This document shows positions 39,035-46,634 of a DNA stretch of 46,634 nucleotides, in pieces. Both the position numbers and the translations under genes were made by a program. The DNA comes from Sterolibacteriaceae bacterium. GTDB lineage: Bacteria; Pseudomonadota; Gammaproteobacteria; Burkholderiales; Rhodocyclaceae. The stretch spans positions 1 through 46,634 of the forward strand of contig JANYCD010000044.1 in the NCBI GenBank assembly GCA_025360425.1. The letters are read 5' to 3'. The stretch's first letter is position 1. Each line of letters starts with the position of its first letter. Under the pieces are notes generated by a model. The model was not told the origin of the DNA. It was given only the letters and a program-made list of their open reading frames with translations, and ran no database searches.

Positions 39035-40003
39035 ATGAAAACGCCACGCGACAAATCCATCGGCTCCACCTCATGCTCGCACCAGCATCGTTTCGATGTG
39101 GGCAACGTCGTTGCCGAACGCAGCACGCGCATCGTCATGATCATCACTGCCATCACCATGGTGGTGGAAATCGTCGCCGGCTGGAGCTTCAACTCCATGG
39201 CACTGCTGGCCGACGGATGGCACATGAGTTCCCACGCCATTGCACTCGGACTCAGCGCCCTGGCCTACGCCGCGGCGCGTCGATACGCACAGGACACACG
39301 CTTTGCCTTTGGCACCTGGAAAATAGAGGTACTGGCCGGGTTTGCCAGCGCCATGTTCCTGATCTTCGTCGCCGGCTCCATGGTCTTCGGATCGGTCGAA
39401 CGCCTGGTCACCCCGCAATCGATACACTTCATCGAAGCCATCGTGGTCGCCGTCGTTGGCCTCGCCGTCAATCTCGGCTGCGCGCTGATACTGGGCAATG
39501 CGCATCACGACCATGATCATGGCCATGAACACGATCACCACCACGATCTCAATCTGAAATCAGCCTACGTGCATGTCCTCGCCGATGCTGCCACCTCGGT
39601 GCTGGCCATCGTCGCCCTGCTCGGCGGCATGTTCATGGGATGGAACTGGCTCGACCCGCTGATGGGTCTGGTGGGTGCTGTTCTGGTGGCGGTGTGGGCC
39701 GTCGGCCTGATCCGCCAAACTGGCCGCATCCTGCTAGATGCCGAGATGGATCACCCGGTCGTCGAATCGATACGCGATACGATTCGGTCGATTTCCGCAA
39801 CATCGACGACCAGCATCGTTGACCTGCACGTCTGGCGCGTCGGCAAGCAAAGCCATGCAGCCATCATCAGCCTGGTGACCGACGATCCGCAACTCACGCC
39901 GGAAAGCATCAAACGCCTGCTCGCTTCACGCGAAGAACTGGTGCATGTCTCGGTCGAAATTAACCGGCATAAAGTCACTTCAGATCGGTGCCCTGATTCC
40001 TGA
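39035..40003 (+). CDS. dmeF: CDF-family divalent metal exporter (DmeF type)
   Basis: A 322-residue cation diffusion facilitator that exports Co2+, Ni2+ or Zn2+ from the cytoplasm in exchange for protons. It has six membrane segments. Metal-site residues are Asp60, His63/His67 (LLADGWHMSSH) and His180/Asp184 (YVHVLADAATS). A His/Asp-rich loop, about residues 157-171 (HHDHDHGHEHDHHHD), precedes the fifth helix. The N-terminal CSHQHRFD is the DmeF signature. No regulator (DmeR/RcnR) lies beside it. The ribosome site is weak, and a terminator ends 19 bases before the ATG. Confidence 0.93.
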   Translation: MKTPRDKSIGSTSCSHQHRFDVGNVVAERSTRIVMIITAITMVVEIVAGWSFNSMALLADGWHMSSHAIALGLSALAYAAARRYAQDTRFAFGTWKIEVLAGFASAMFLIFVAGSMVFGSVERLVTPQSIHFIEAIVVAVVGLAVNLGCALILGNAHHDHDHGHEHDHHHDLNLKSAYVHVLADAATSVLAIVALLGGMFMGWNWLDPLMGLVGAVLVAVWAVGLIRQTGRILLDAEMDHPVVESIRDTIRSISATSTTSIVDLHVWRVGKQSHAAIISLVTDDPQLTPESIKRLLASREELVHVSVEINRHKVTSDRCPDS

Positions 40004-40074
40004 AATTGACGACAGCCCCACGGAAGAGTTTGCACAGTTCAGCGGCTGGAGTGACCTCAAGACACACGCAGCCA

Positions 40075-41232
40075 TCAGCGAATGGCTTTTTCATCTTCGC
40101 GAAACGGCAGATGCTCCGCCGCTTCCTCCCGATAGGCCTCCATCGACTGGTCGACACGCGTCAGATGCGTTCTCAGTACATCGCGCATGCGTGGATCGGC
40201 GATCCAGTGCATCGTGGTCACCGGCATTGGTTCGAAGCCGCGCGCGATCTTGTGTTCGCCACCGGCGCCAGGCTCAAAGCGCGCAAGTCCCTCACGAATA
40301 CAGTAGTCGATGCCCTGGTAATAGCAAAGCTCGAAATGCAGTCCATCGAAGCGGCCCGAGGCGCCCCAGTAGCGGCCATAGAGCACGTCGGCGCTGCGGT
40401 AGCAGATGGAGACCGCGACCGGCGTACCACCCAGGCGCGCGATGAACACCACCATGCCTTTGCCTGAGGCCAGCCCGATCTCGACAAAGCATGCGGCGGA
40501 AATGGCCGGATGATTGCCGAACTTGTCGAAGGTGTTGGCGTAGAGCGCATGGAGTTGCCGCCACAGCGCGTGATCGATGGTATCGCCATGAAGTTGCTCG
40601 ATCTCGATGCCGGCTTCCGCCACTTTGCGCTGCTCGGCCTTGAGCTTGCGACGTTTGTCCGATGAGAGCGTTTGCATGAAATCGGGAAAGTGGCGATAGC
40701 CGCGATTGAACCAGTGAAACTGAATGTCCTTGCGTGCCAGCAATCCCGCCGCTTCGAGCAGGGGGATTTCATCGGCATCGGGAAAAGCGACATGCCACGA
40801 CGAGAAATTCTGTTCGCCGGCCAGGTGGATGGCGGCATCGATCAACGCGCGGCGGATGGCTTGCTGCCCTGCCCCCGCCGGTACCCAGAGACGCGGCCCG
40901 GTGGCAGGCGTGTAGGGAATACCGCTGAACAGTTTTGGGTAATAGGCTATGCCCGCTTGTCGAAACGCCGCGGCCCACGACCAGTCATAGATGAATTCCC
41001 CAAATGAATTGCCCTTGAAGTAAAGCGGTAGCAGCCCGACCAACTGTTGCCGTTCATCGCGCAGGGCGATATGCCCCGGACTCCAGCCGAGCGAGGGATG
41101 TACTGCCCCGTGACGTTCCAGCGCCGAGAGAAATGCCCGGTTTGCAAACGGGTCTTGCGGAGGAAGCAAAGCGTCCAGGGCCGCTGCATCAACTTCATCT
41201 ATGCTCGTCAGATATTCAGTTGCCAAGTGCAT
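40075..41232 (-). CDS. FemAB/GNAT-like N-acyltransferase family protein (COG3146/DUF482)
   Basis: A 385-residue cytosolic protein with the GNAT/FemAB fold, annotated in the family as peptidoglycan biosynthesis/recognition; its reaction is not established. Characteristic segments are DPFANRAFLSALERHGAVHP near residue 27, GEFIYDWSWAAAFRQAG near 77, SSDKRRKLKAEQRKV and GRYWGASGRFDGLHFELCYYQGIDYCI. A pair of duplicated halves is likely. The ATG at 41232 is the first in frame; MHLATEYLTSIDEVDA is plausible. It converges on dmeF with about 70 bases between the stops. Confidence 0.85.
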   Translation of the reverse strand: MHLATEYLTSIDEVDAAALDALLPPQDPFANRAFLSALERHGAVHPSLGWSPGHIALRDERQQLVGLLPLYFKGNSFGEFIYDWSWAAAFRQAGIAYYPKLFSGIPYTPATGPRLWVPAGAGQQAIRRALIDAAIHLAGEQNFSSWHVAFPDADEIPLLEAAGLLARKDIQFHWFNRGYRHFPDFMQTLSSDKRRKLKAEQRKVAEAGIEIEQLHGDTIDHALWRQLHALYANTFDKFGNHPAISAACFVEIGLASGKGMVVFIARLGGTPVAVSICYRSADVLYGRYWGASGRFDGLHFELCYYQGIDYCIREGLARFEPGAGGEHKIARGFEPMPVTTMHWIADPRMRDVLRTHLTRVDQSMEAYREEAAEHLPFREDEKAIR

Positions 41233-41438
41233 ATTTTGAATACTACGTGGGAATCATCATCAGCCGTAAACGGCGCATCTTGCCATTAACGATGTGACCA
41301 GAGAATCAAACAGTCGCCCGGACTCATGTTTCCTTCAATGGCCGGATGCAGGCAGCGGCATCCAGACGTGGCAAGGGGTACCCCGATGTAGTAAACTTCG
41401 TGACTGCAAAAATCCCTCAACCGCCCTGTGAGCGCACC

Positions 41439-41762
41439 ATGACACACGTCGTTACCGAAGATTGCATCCGTTGCAAATATGGCGATTGCGTCGCCGTCTG
41501 CCCCGTCAATTGCTTCCATGTCGGGCCGAACATGCTGGTCATCGACCCGGACGAGTGCATCGACTGCACCCTGTGCATCCCAGAGTGTCCGTCCAACGCG
41601 ATCTATGCCGAAGATGATCTGCCCAAGGAGCATCAGGATTTCATTGCGGTGAATGCCGAGCTGGCCAAAATCTGGCCGGTGATCTTCGAACAGCCGGCGC
41701 CATTGCCCGAAGCCGAGCAGTGGAAGGACGTAAAGGGCAAACGGCAGTTTCTGGAAAAATAA
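41439..41762 (+). CDS. fdxA: 7Fe-type ferredoxin FdxA
   Basis: A 107-residue ferredoxin carrying [3Fe-4S] and [4Fe-4S] clusters. The first cluster motif has Cys9, Cys12, Cys17 and Cys21 with a Cys25 nearby; the second has Cys40, Cys43, Cys46 and Cys50 ([17 protein letters not shown]). The spaced Cys9/Cys17 region ([10 protein letters not shown] type) and the long C-terminal tail ending [13 protein letters not shown] are usual for FdxA. ATG 41439 matches the family start [18 protein letters not shown]. It lies 140 bases before the large flavoprotein gene on the same strand, its most likely redox partner. Confidence 0.95.
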   Translation: MTHVVTEDCIRCKYGDCVAVCPVNCFHVGPNMLVIDPDECIDCTLCIPECPSNAIYAEDDLPKEHQDFIAVNAELAKIWPVIFEQPAPLPEAEQWKDVKGKRQFLEK

Positions 41763-41901
41763 GTCGGGGCAGGAAAGGGCTGGTGGTCCCCCGGCCCTGT
41801 TGATCGATCACTACCGGCCGGCAAGACTGTCTGAAGCGCGGCATAGACGTGTGCCGTGACCATACGGATCCCGCAATGGAATCCCTTCTCAAAGGCACAC
41901 C

Positions 41902-44900
41902 ATGTTGAAACTCGCATTCGGTCTCGACTTCGTCGATCTGTATCGCCGCAATGGGCTCATCAAGGTCGACGGATTTTTCCTCGATCATGTTCGTACCGCT
42001 GATCCCGCACTGGCTGAGCGTCTCGCCACTGCCCGAGCCAATCCTGATGGCCTCGACGTCAAGGCCGAGTCGGTGTTAATCATCGATCTTGCCCCACATC
42101 TTGAAAGATTCATCTCCAGCCTGTTCGGCATCGCTGACGATGTCCTCAAGCTGGTACGCGAGCATGAAAATCTCGCGTCGCTATATACGGTCAAGCGGCA
42201 GTTCGTGCAGCGCCATGCCATGGCCAAGATCAAGGCGGCCGACGCGGTCAATCTCGACGGCCCCGCGCTCAAGGCACAACTGACCGAACTCTGCGGCGGA
42301 CAATTCGATGAACTGACTTTCGTGCACAAGATCGCCGAATGGCAAAAGGACGAAGCGGCCCACGCCGCCGAACTCGACGTGGCGACTGCCTATGCCGGCT
42401 GGGCCATGCATACGCCGGAAGGCCGCAGGGCAACGCGTGGCGGTATTTTGTTCAAGACACCAAACAAGACCGACCCCGGTAATCTGCTCTCGCACACTCA
42501 TGTCGAGCGCTTCGACAACGCGGGTGTGACCTCTTACCGGATCGGCCACGGTCACGAACGTCGTCGTGAAGGCTTCGCCCTCACCGACGAAGGCATGAAC
42601 CTGGCGCAGGCGCTCGACGAAACCAATTACTGCGTCTGGTGTCATCCCCAGGGCCGCGACTCATGCAGCAAGGGCATGATCGAGAAACCCAAGCCGGATG
42701 CGCCGCAAAAAATCACCTTCAAGAAAAACCAGTTCGGCGTCACCCAGGCCGGCTGCCCACTGGGAGAAAAAATTTCCGAGTTCCATGTGTTGAAGAGCAC
42801 CGGCCATCCGCTCGGCGCGCTGGCCACCATCGTCATCGACAACCCCACCGTTGCCGCCACCGGCCATCGCATCTGCAACGACTGCATGAAGGCCTGCATC
42901 TACCAGAACCGCGACCCAGTGAATATTCCGCAGGCCGAAACGCGCACGCTCAAGGATGTGCTGTCGCTGCCCTGGGGCTTCGAGATCTACAGCTTGATGA
43001 CGCGCTGGAATCCACTGCACTTCCGCCGTCCGCTGCCGCTGGCGCCAACCGGCCGCAAGGTATTGGTGGCGGGCATGGGCCCGGCCGGTTACACGCTGGC
43101 TCATCACCTGATGAACGACGGCCACGTGGTCGCAGGCATTGACGGACTCAAGATCGAACCGCTGCCCGAGAAAGTTTCCGGCGTGCGCAGCGACGGCAGC
43201 CGCATTCCCTTCGCGCCGATTGAAGACATTGAATCAATTTTCGAACCGCTCGACCAACGTGTGCTGGCCGGCTTTGGCGGTGTTGCCGAGTACGGCATCA
43301 CGGTGCGCTGGAACAAGAACTTTCTCAAAGTGGTGCGCCTGTTGCTGGAGCGGCGCGAAGAGTTTTCGCTTTACGGCGGCGTGCGTTTCGGCGGCACCAT
43401 CAGTGTCGACGACGCCATGGCGATGGGCTTCGATCACGTCGCCTTGTGCCTCGGCGCCGGCAAACCGACGGTGCTCGACATTCCCAACGGGCTTGTTCGT
43501 GGCGTCCGCACCGCCTCCGATTTTCTGATGGCCTTGCAGCTCACCGGTGCGGCCAAGTCCGACTCGCTGGCCAACGTCATGCTGCGCCTGCCGGTGGTCG
43601 TCATCGGTGGCGGTCTCACCGCGGTCGATACGGCCACCGAGTCACTGGCCTACTACGTGGTGCAGGTGGAAAAATTCCTAACGCGCTACGAAACGCTCGC
43701 TGCAAGCGTCAGCGAGACCGCGATCCGCGCCGCCTGGGATGCCGAAGATCGCGAAGTAGCGGAAGAGTTTCTGTCACACGCCCGTGCCATTCGCGTCGAA
43801 CGCAAAGTTGCCGAACAGGAAGACCGCGATCCGCGCATTATCGAGTTACTACAGCATTGGGGCGGCGCCACCGTGGCGTATCGCCGCAGCTTGCAGGAAA
43901 GTCCGTCCTACACGCTCAACCACGAAGAAGTGGAGAAGGCGCTGGAAGAAGGCGTCATCTTCGCCGAAGGACTCACCCCGCTGGAAGTTGAAATCGATGC
44001 CTACGGCGCGGCCAGCGGCATGCGCTTCAAGAAGCAGATCAAGGGTGAAGACGGAAAATGGCAGGACGCGGGCGAGCACCGTCTGGCCGCCGAATCGATT
44101 TTCTTCGCCGCCGGCACGCAGCCGAATACGGTGCTGGCGCGCGAAGATGCGCCGCACTTCGAACTCGACGGAAAATTCTTCCGCGCCTGCGATGAAGAAG
44201 GCAATCCGGTGAAACCGCAACCCTCAATCTCCAAACCGGAACGCGCCGACGTGCTGCTCTCGCGCCTGCCCGACGGCCGCTTCCTCAGCTACTTCGGCGA
44301 CTTGCACCCCTCCTTCCTTGGCAACGTGGTGAAGGCGCTGGGTTCGGCCAAGCAGGGTTACCCGAAAATTTCCAAGGTGCTCGCCCAACAGGCGCCGCAC
44401 AACACGGAACCCAGCGATATATTCTTCGGCAAGCTCAATCGCGACCTGCGTGCCACCGTGCATAGCGTGATACGTCTGACGCCGACCATCGTCGAAGTCA
44501 TCGTCCATGCGCCGATGGCCGCGCGCAAATTCGAGCCGGGCCAGTTCTACCGCTTGCAGAATTTCGAATCGCTGGCGCCGGTCATCGGCGGCACCAAGAT
44601 GCAGATGGAAGGCCTCGCCGTCACCGGCGCCTGGGTCGACAAGGCACAGGGACTGGTGTCCACCATCGTGCTGGAAATGGGCGGCTCGTCGGCGCTGTGC
44701 GCGGCGCTGAAGCCGGGCGAACCGGTGGTGTTGATGGGACCCACTGGCGCACCGACAGAAATTCCTGCCGGCGAAACCATCATGCTGGTGGGTGGCGGGC
44801 TCGGCAACGCGGTGCTGTTCTCGATCGGCCAGGCGCTGCGCGCCGCGAATTCGAAGGTGCTCTACTTCGCCGGCTACAAAAAAATCGAAGACCGCTACAA

Positions 44901-45426
44901 GGTGGCCGACATCGAAGCCGCGGCCGATACCATCATCTGGTGTTGCGACGAAACGCCCGGTTTCCAGCCGAGCCGGCCGCAGGATCGCACCTTCACCGGC
45001 AACATCGTGCAGGCGATCGACGCCTACGCCTCGGGCCGCCTCGGGCCACCTTCAATTCGCGTCGAAGACGTCGACCACATCATCGCCATCGGCTCCGACC
45101 GCATGATGGCGGCGGTGGGACGCGCACGCCACGGCGTGCTGCAACCCTATCTCAAGGCCAATCATCAAGCCATCGGTTCGATCAACTCGCCGATGCAATG
45201 CATGATGAAAGAAATCTGCGCGCAGTGCCTGCAACCGCACCGCGATCCGACCACCGGCGAAATCACCTATGTGTTCTCCTGCTTCAACCAGGATCAGCCG
45301 CTCGACAAGGTGGACTTCCACTATCTGTCTGAACGGCTGAAGCAGAACTCGCTGCAGGAAAAGCTCACCGCGCAGTGGATACGGCGTTGTATGCCGGAAC
45401 TGAAGCAGCAGCGCACTCTGGTTTGA
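41902..45426 (+). CDS. One-chain NfnAB-like iron-sulfur flavoprotein (GltD-like plus PyrK-like halves)
   Basis: An 1174-residue protein. Residues 1-240 match nothing I know. Residues 244-332 carry seven Cys (244, 247, 255, 285, 325, 328, 332), enough for [4Fe-4S] clusters. Residues 385-800 are a GltD-type FAD/NAD(P) reductase with AGMGPAG (390-396) and VIGGGLTAVDTATES (567-581). Residues 845-1130 are a ferredoxin-NADP-reductase/PyrK-like unit with PGQFYRL (879-885), MLVGGGLGNAV (961-971) and Cys1100, 1106, 1109, 1127 for a further cluster. NfnB and NfnA are the same two halves as separate subunits. ATG 41902 has AAAGG upstream. fdxA is adjacent. Confidence 0.88.
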   Translation: MLKLAFGLDFVDLYRRNGLIKVDGFFLDHVRTADPALAERLATARANPDGLDVKAESVLIIDLAPHLERFISSLFGIADDVLKLVREHENLASLYTVKRQFVQRHAMAKIKAADAVNLDGPALKAQLTELCGGQFDELTFVHKIAEWQKDEAAHAAELDVATAYAGWAMHTPEGRRATRGGILFKTPNKTDPGNLLSHTHVERFDNAGVTSYRIGHGHERRREGFALTDEGMNLAQALDETNYCVWCHPQGRDSCSKGMIEKPKPDAPQKITFKKNQFGVTQAGCPLGEKISEFHVLKSTGHPLGALATIVIDNPTVAATGHRICNDCMKACIYQNRDPVNIPQAETRTLKDVLSLPWGFEIYSLMTRWNPLHFRRPLPLAPTGRKVLVAGMGPAGYTLAHHLMNDGHVVAGIDGLKIEPLPEKVSGVRSDGSRIPFAPIEDIESIFEPLDQRVLAGFGGVAEYGITVRWNKNFLKVVRLLLERREEFSLYGGVRFGGTISVDDAMAMGFDHVALCLGAGKPTVLDIPNGLVRGVRTASDFLMALQLTGAAKSDSLANVMLRLPVVVIGGGLTAVDTATESLAYYVVQVEKFLTRYETLAASVSETAIRAAWDAEDREVAEEFLSHARAIRVERKVAEQEDRDPRIIELLQHWGGATVAYRRSLQESPSYTLNHEEVEKALEEGVIFAEGLTPLEVEIDAYGAASGMRFKKQIKGEDGKWQDAGEHRLAAESIFFAAGTQPNTVLAREDAPHFELDGKFFRACDEEGNPVKPQPSISKPERADVLLSRLPDGRFLSYFGDLHPSFLGNVVKALGSAKQGYPKISKVLAQQAPHNTEPSDIFFGKLNRDLRATVHSVIRLTPTIVEVIVHAPMAARKFEPGQFYRLQNFESLAPVIGGTKMQMEGLAVTGAWVDKAQGLVSTIVLEMGGSSALCAALKPGEPVVLMGPTGAPTEIPAGETIMLVGGGLGNAVLFSIGQALRAANSKVLYFAGYKKIEDRYKVADIEAAADTIIWCCDETPGFQPSRPQDRTFTGNIVQAIDAYASGRLGPPSIRVEDVDHIIAIGSDRMMAAVGRARHGVLQPYLKANHQAIGSINSPMQCMMKEICAQCLQPHRDPTTGEITYVFSCFNQDQPLDKVDFHYLSERLKQNSLQEKLTAQWIRRCMPELKQQRTLV

Positions 45427-45432
45427 TTTGAC

Positions 45433-45465
45433 GACATTCCGGCAGGCACTCCCTGCCGGAATGTC
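45433..45465. repeat. Perfect 14-bp inverted repeat
   Basis: GACATTCCGGCAGG (45433-45446) and its exact complement (45452-45465) flank the 5-base loop CACTC, six bases after the flavoprotein stop. No T run follows on either strand, so a Rho-independent terminator is not supported; it may still stabilise the mRNA 3' end. Confidence 0.75.
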
Positions 45466-45533
45466 AGAGGCGAATACTCACAGCGCTACTTCCACGCTTG
45501 GGTGAGGAGTTCGTCCAGTGCGGCCATGATGCA

Positions 45534-45785
45534 TTAAAGCGTCGAATGCTCGATTGCAAATGACCCGCGCCGGGCATTGAAGTGATTCCATATCGCTACG
45601 GTGGTCGCCAGCGTCTTTACCTTGACGCGGCGTTGTGCCTGCTTTTGCGCAACAAAATCCGACAGCAGAGCCTCGACAACCCATGAAAGGTTATCGGTCA
45701 CCTCTTTCGCCCGTAGCACCAAGTCCACATTCAACGTCAGGGTGACCGGGCGCTTGCGAGCATCACCATTGTAGGCAGCCTTCAT
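45534..45785 (-). CDS. ccdA: CcdA-family antitoxin without its toxin
   Basis: An 83-residue CcdA-type antitoxin. The N-terminal ribbon-helix-helix reads RKRPVTLTLNVDLVLRAKEV; the C-terminal toxin-binding tail has WNHFNARRGSFAIEHSTL, the CcdA signature. ATG 45785 has an excellent AGGAGG ribosome site 6 bases upstream; the extra upstream codons to 45824 are not needed. A CcdB toxin should follow directly downstream, but only about 50 bases remain before the flavoprotein hairpin. A 13-residue frame at 45486-45527 (MAALDELLTQ) resembles the very end of CcdB, so the toxin may have been deleted. Confidence 0.85.
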   Translation of the reverse strand: MKAAYNGDARKRPVTLTLNVDLVLRAKEVTDNLSWVVEALLSDFVAQKQAQRRVKVKTLATTVAIWNHFNARRGSFAIEHSTL

Positions 45786-45876
45786 CTCATACCTCCTGTG
45801 TGAATCGTATGCGCACAGGTTCAATGGAACAAGTTTTGTTTATTCCAAGCATCAAAAGTAGTTTCGCGTTTTCGTA

Positions 45877-45890
45877 TATACAATAACCCC
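45877..45890 (+). promoter_or_regulatory. -10 element for a possibly leaderless brnT transcript
   Basis: TATACAAT at 45877-45884 contains TACAAT (45879-45884), a good -10. Its last base is exactly 7 bases before the A of the brnT ATG at 45891, where transcription would normally begin. I find no convincing -35 and no ribosome site between them. Confidence 0.45.
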
Positions 45891-46166
45891 ATGGGAATCA
45901 CCTTCGACCCAGCCAAGCGCGAAACAACTTTGGCTGAACGAGGTCTTGATTTTGATGATTCCGCGCTGGTTTTTGAGGGCGTTACCCTGGAGTTCGAAGA
46001 TACGCGCACGCACTACGGCGAAACGCGCATCATCTGCTTCGACCTGCTCGAAGGTCGCACGGTGGTCGTGGGTTATACCCCGCGTGGTGCGGATCGCCAA
46101 GTATTCTGCGTGAGGCAAGACTATGAACGCGAGAAAGCCCGTATCGCACCGCTTCTTGAAGTCTGA
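45891..46166 (+). CDS. brnT: BrnT-family toxin
   Basis: A 91-residue RelE-fold ribonuclease toxin (DUF497). The family start ITFDPAKRETTLAERGLDFDDSALVFEG is followed by FEDTRTHYGETRIICFDLL and VVVGYTPRGADRQVFCVRQDYEREKARI, all standard. BrnT toxins cleave RNA and stop growth until bound by BrnA. ATG 45891 gives the conserved start. It is divergent from ccdA across about 105 bases and overlaps brnA by 44 bases. Confidence 0.93.
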   Translation: MGITFDPAKRETTLAERGLDFDDSALVFEGVTLEFEDTRTHYGETRIICFDLLEGRTVVVGYTPRGADRQVFCVRQDYEREKARIAPLLEV

Positions 46167-46398
46167 TCGCGCGCGCGTTGACGCGCACAAGATGAGGCCC
46201 GATGAGTACGACGAACTCCCGGAACTGAGCGACGAAATGCTTGCCCGCGCCAAGGTCAATAAGGGCGGAAGGCCGCTGTCGCCGAATCCACGCCAGCCGA
46301 TCTCCCTGCGTTTGCCAGCGGACGTGATCGAACGCTGGAAAGCAACAGGGCCCGGCTGGCAGACGTGCATGGCGGAACGGTTGAGCAAGGTTCGGTGA
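46123..46398 (+). CDS. brnA: BrnA-family antitoxin
   Basis: A 91-residue antitoxin that neutralises BrnT and represses the operon as a dimer. The N-terminal part (SDRARVDAHKMRPDEYDELPELSDEMLARA) wraps the toxin; the C-terminal ribbon-helix-helix reads QPISLRLPADVIERWKATGPGWQT. Both are intact. ATG 46123 lies within brnT; the 44-base overlap is longer than the few bases usual for such pairs. A later start would remove part of the toxin-binding region. Confidence 0.93.
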   Translation: MNARKPVSHRFLKSDRARVDAHKMRPDEYDELPELSDEMLARAKVNKGGRPLSPNPRQPISLRLPADVIERWKATGPGWQTCMAERLSKVR

Positions 46399-46497
46399 CG
46401 CGACCCGGTCGCGTATTTCGCACTCAGAACCGATTGGGTGTTGTCGAAAAATTACCTGAGCGCGGCTTCTTTAATTGTTTTAAGAGAGTGAGAAAAT

Positions 46498-46634
46498 CAC
46501 TAGTGTCCGGTTAAATCCGGGGTTTAACAACTGAAAGCCAAGACTGAAGCGGGATTCCGAGCGATGAAGGGTGGTGTCGATTTGAACGGTGAAAGCCGAT
46601 TCGGGCAGTCTGCCGGGTTTTATCCCGGAGGTCG
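46498..46634. mobile_element. Possible left end of an insertion sequence
   Basis: At 46498-46505 is the palindrome CACTAGTG, followed by GTCCGGTTAAATCCGGGG and a non-coding leader that runs off the window. From memory, TAGTGTCCGGTTAA-like ends are seen in IS4-family elements of betaproteobacteria, but no transposase is visible here. The stretch 46399-46634 has no supportable gene. Confidence 0.25.

Noticed and set aside
45433-45465. The 14-bp inverted repeat considered as a terminator of the flavoprotein gene
   Set aside because: No T run on either strand; kept only as an inverted repeat.

Overview
The window is GC-rich, densely packed chromosomal DNA from a Gram-negative bacterium, almost certainly a betaproteobacterium. 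The evidence is the gene order exbB-exbD-lpxK-trm112-kdsB-adk, the lipid A and KDO genes, a cysNC fusion, the ratA-rnfH pair, a PPi-dependent phosphofructokinase next to a proton-pumping pyrophosphatase, and the general look of the proteins. A Rhodocyclales/Nitrosomonadales-type lineage is my guess; nothing here fixes the genus. No rRNA, tRNA, CRISPR array or complete prophage was seen.

Layout. 1-3144 (minus): guaB, a terminator hairpin, then guaA, which lacks only its last codon and stop at the window edge. 3180-11906 (minus): a run that begins with a circularly permuted ATP-grasp protein, an alpha-E protein, the Anbu proteasome-like peptidase and a large transglutaminase/DUF2126 protein, then ratA, rnfH and an MFS transporter. 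12086-14868 (minus): thiolase, a CobD/CbiB-like membrane protein and a Nudix CoA pyrophosphatase. 14932-17077 (plus): glutamine amidotransferase, a truncated FMN-reductase relic, an OsmC-family protein and a pirin. 17127-22126 (minus): argD-argF-argG-ppnP-yajQ-enoyl-CoA hydratase. 22244-23214: a gene-poor scar with a broken parA-like gene and two small unknown frames. 23261-25184: rpsT and murJ, divergent.

25216-29352 holds sulfate activation: cysNC and a cysD with an N-terminal transposase-type helix-turn-helix domain, divergent from cysQ. 29471-33126 (plus) is the envelope/nucleotide block exbB-exbD-lpxK-trm112-kdsB-adk. It is followed by pfp and hppA, which together suggest PPi-linked glycolysis and PPi energy conservation. 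36581-36930 is intergenic, with a terminator and a perfect inverted pair of DnaA boxes. Then come xseA, a 32-residue membrane peptide, a PuuD-like membrane protein, the metal exporter dmeF and, on minus, a FemAB/GNAT-like protein. 41439-45426 (plus) holds a 7Fe-type ferredoxin and an 1174-residue flavoprotein that joins a GltD-like and a PyrK-like half, like a one-chain NfnAB.

45427-46634 is accessory DNA: a ccdA antitoxin without its toxin, a complete brnT-brnA toxin-antitoxin pair, and a possible insertion-sequence end at the right edge.

Most of the window is housekeeping. The places most worth following are the one-chain NfnAB-like protein beside ferredoxin, the HTH-CysD fusion, the Anbu/ATP-grasp/alpha-E/transglutaminase cluster, the argD leader, and the relic genes that mark past deletions.
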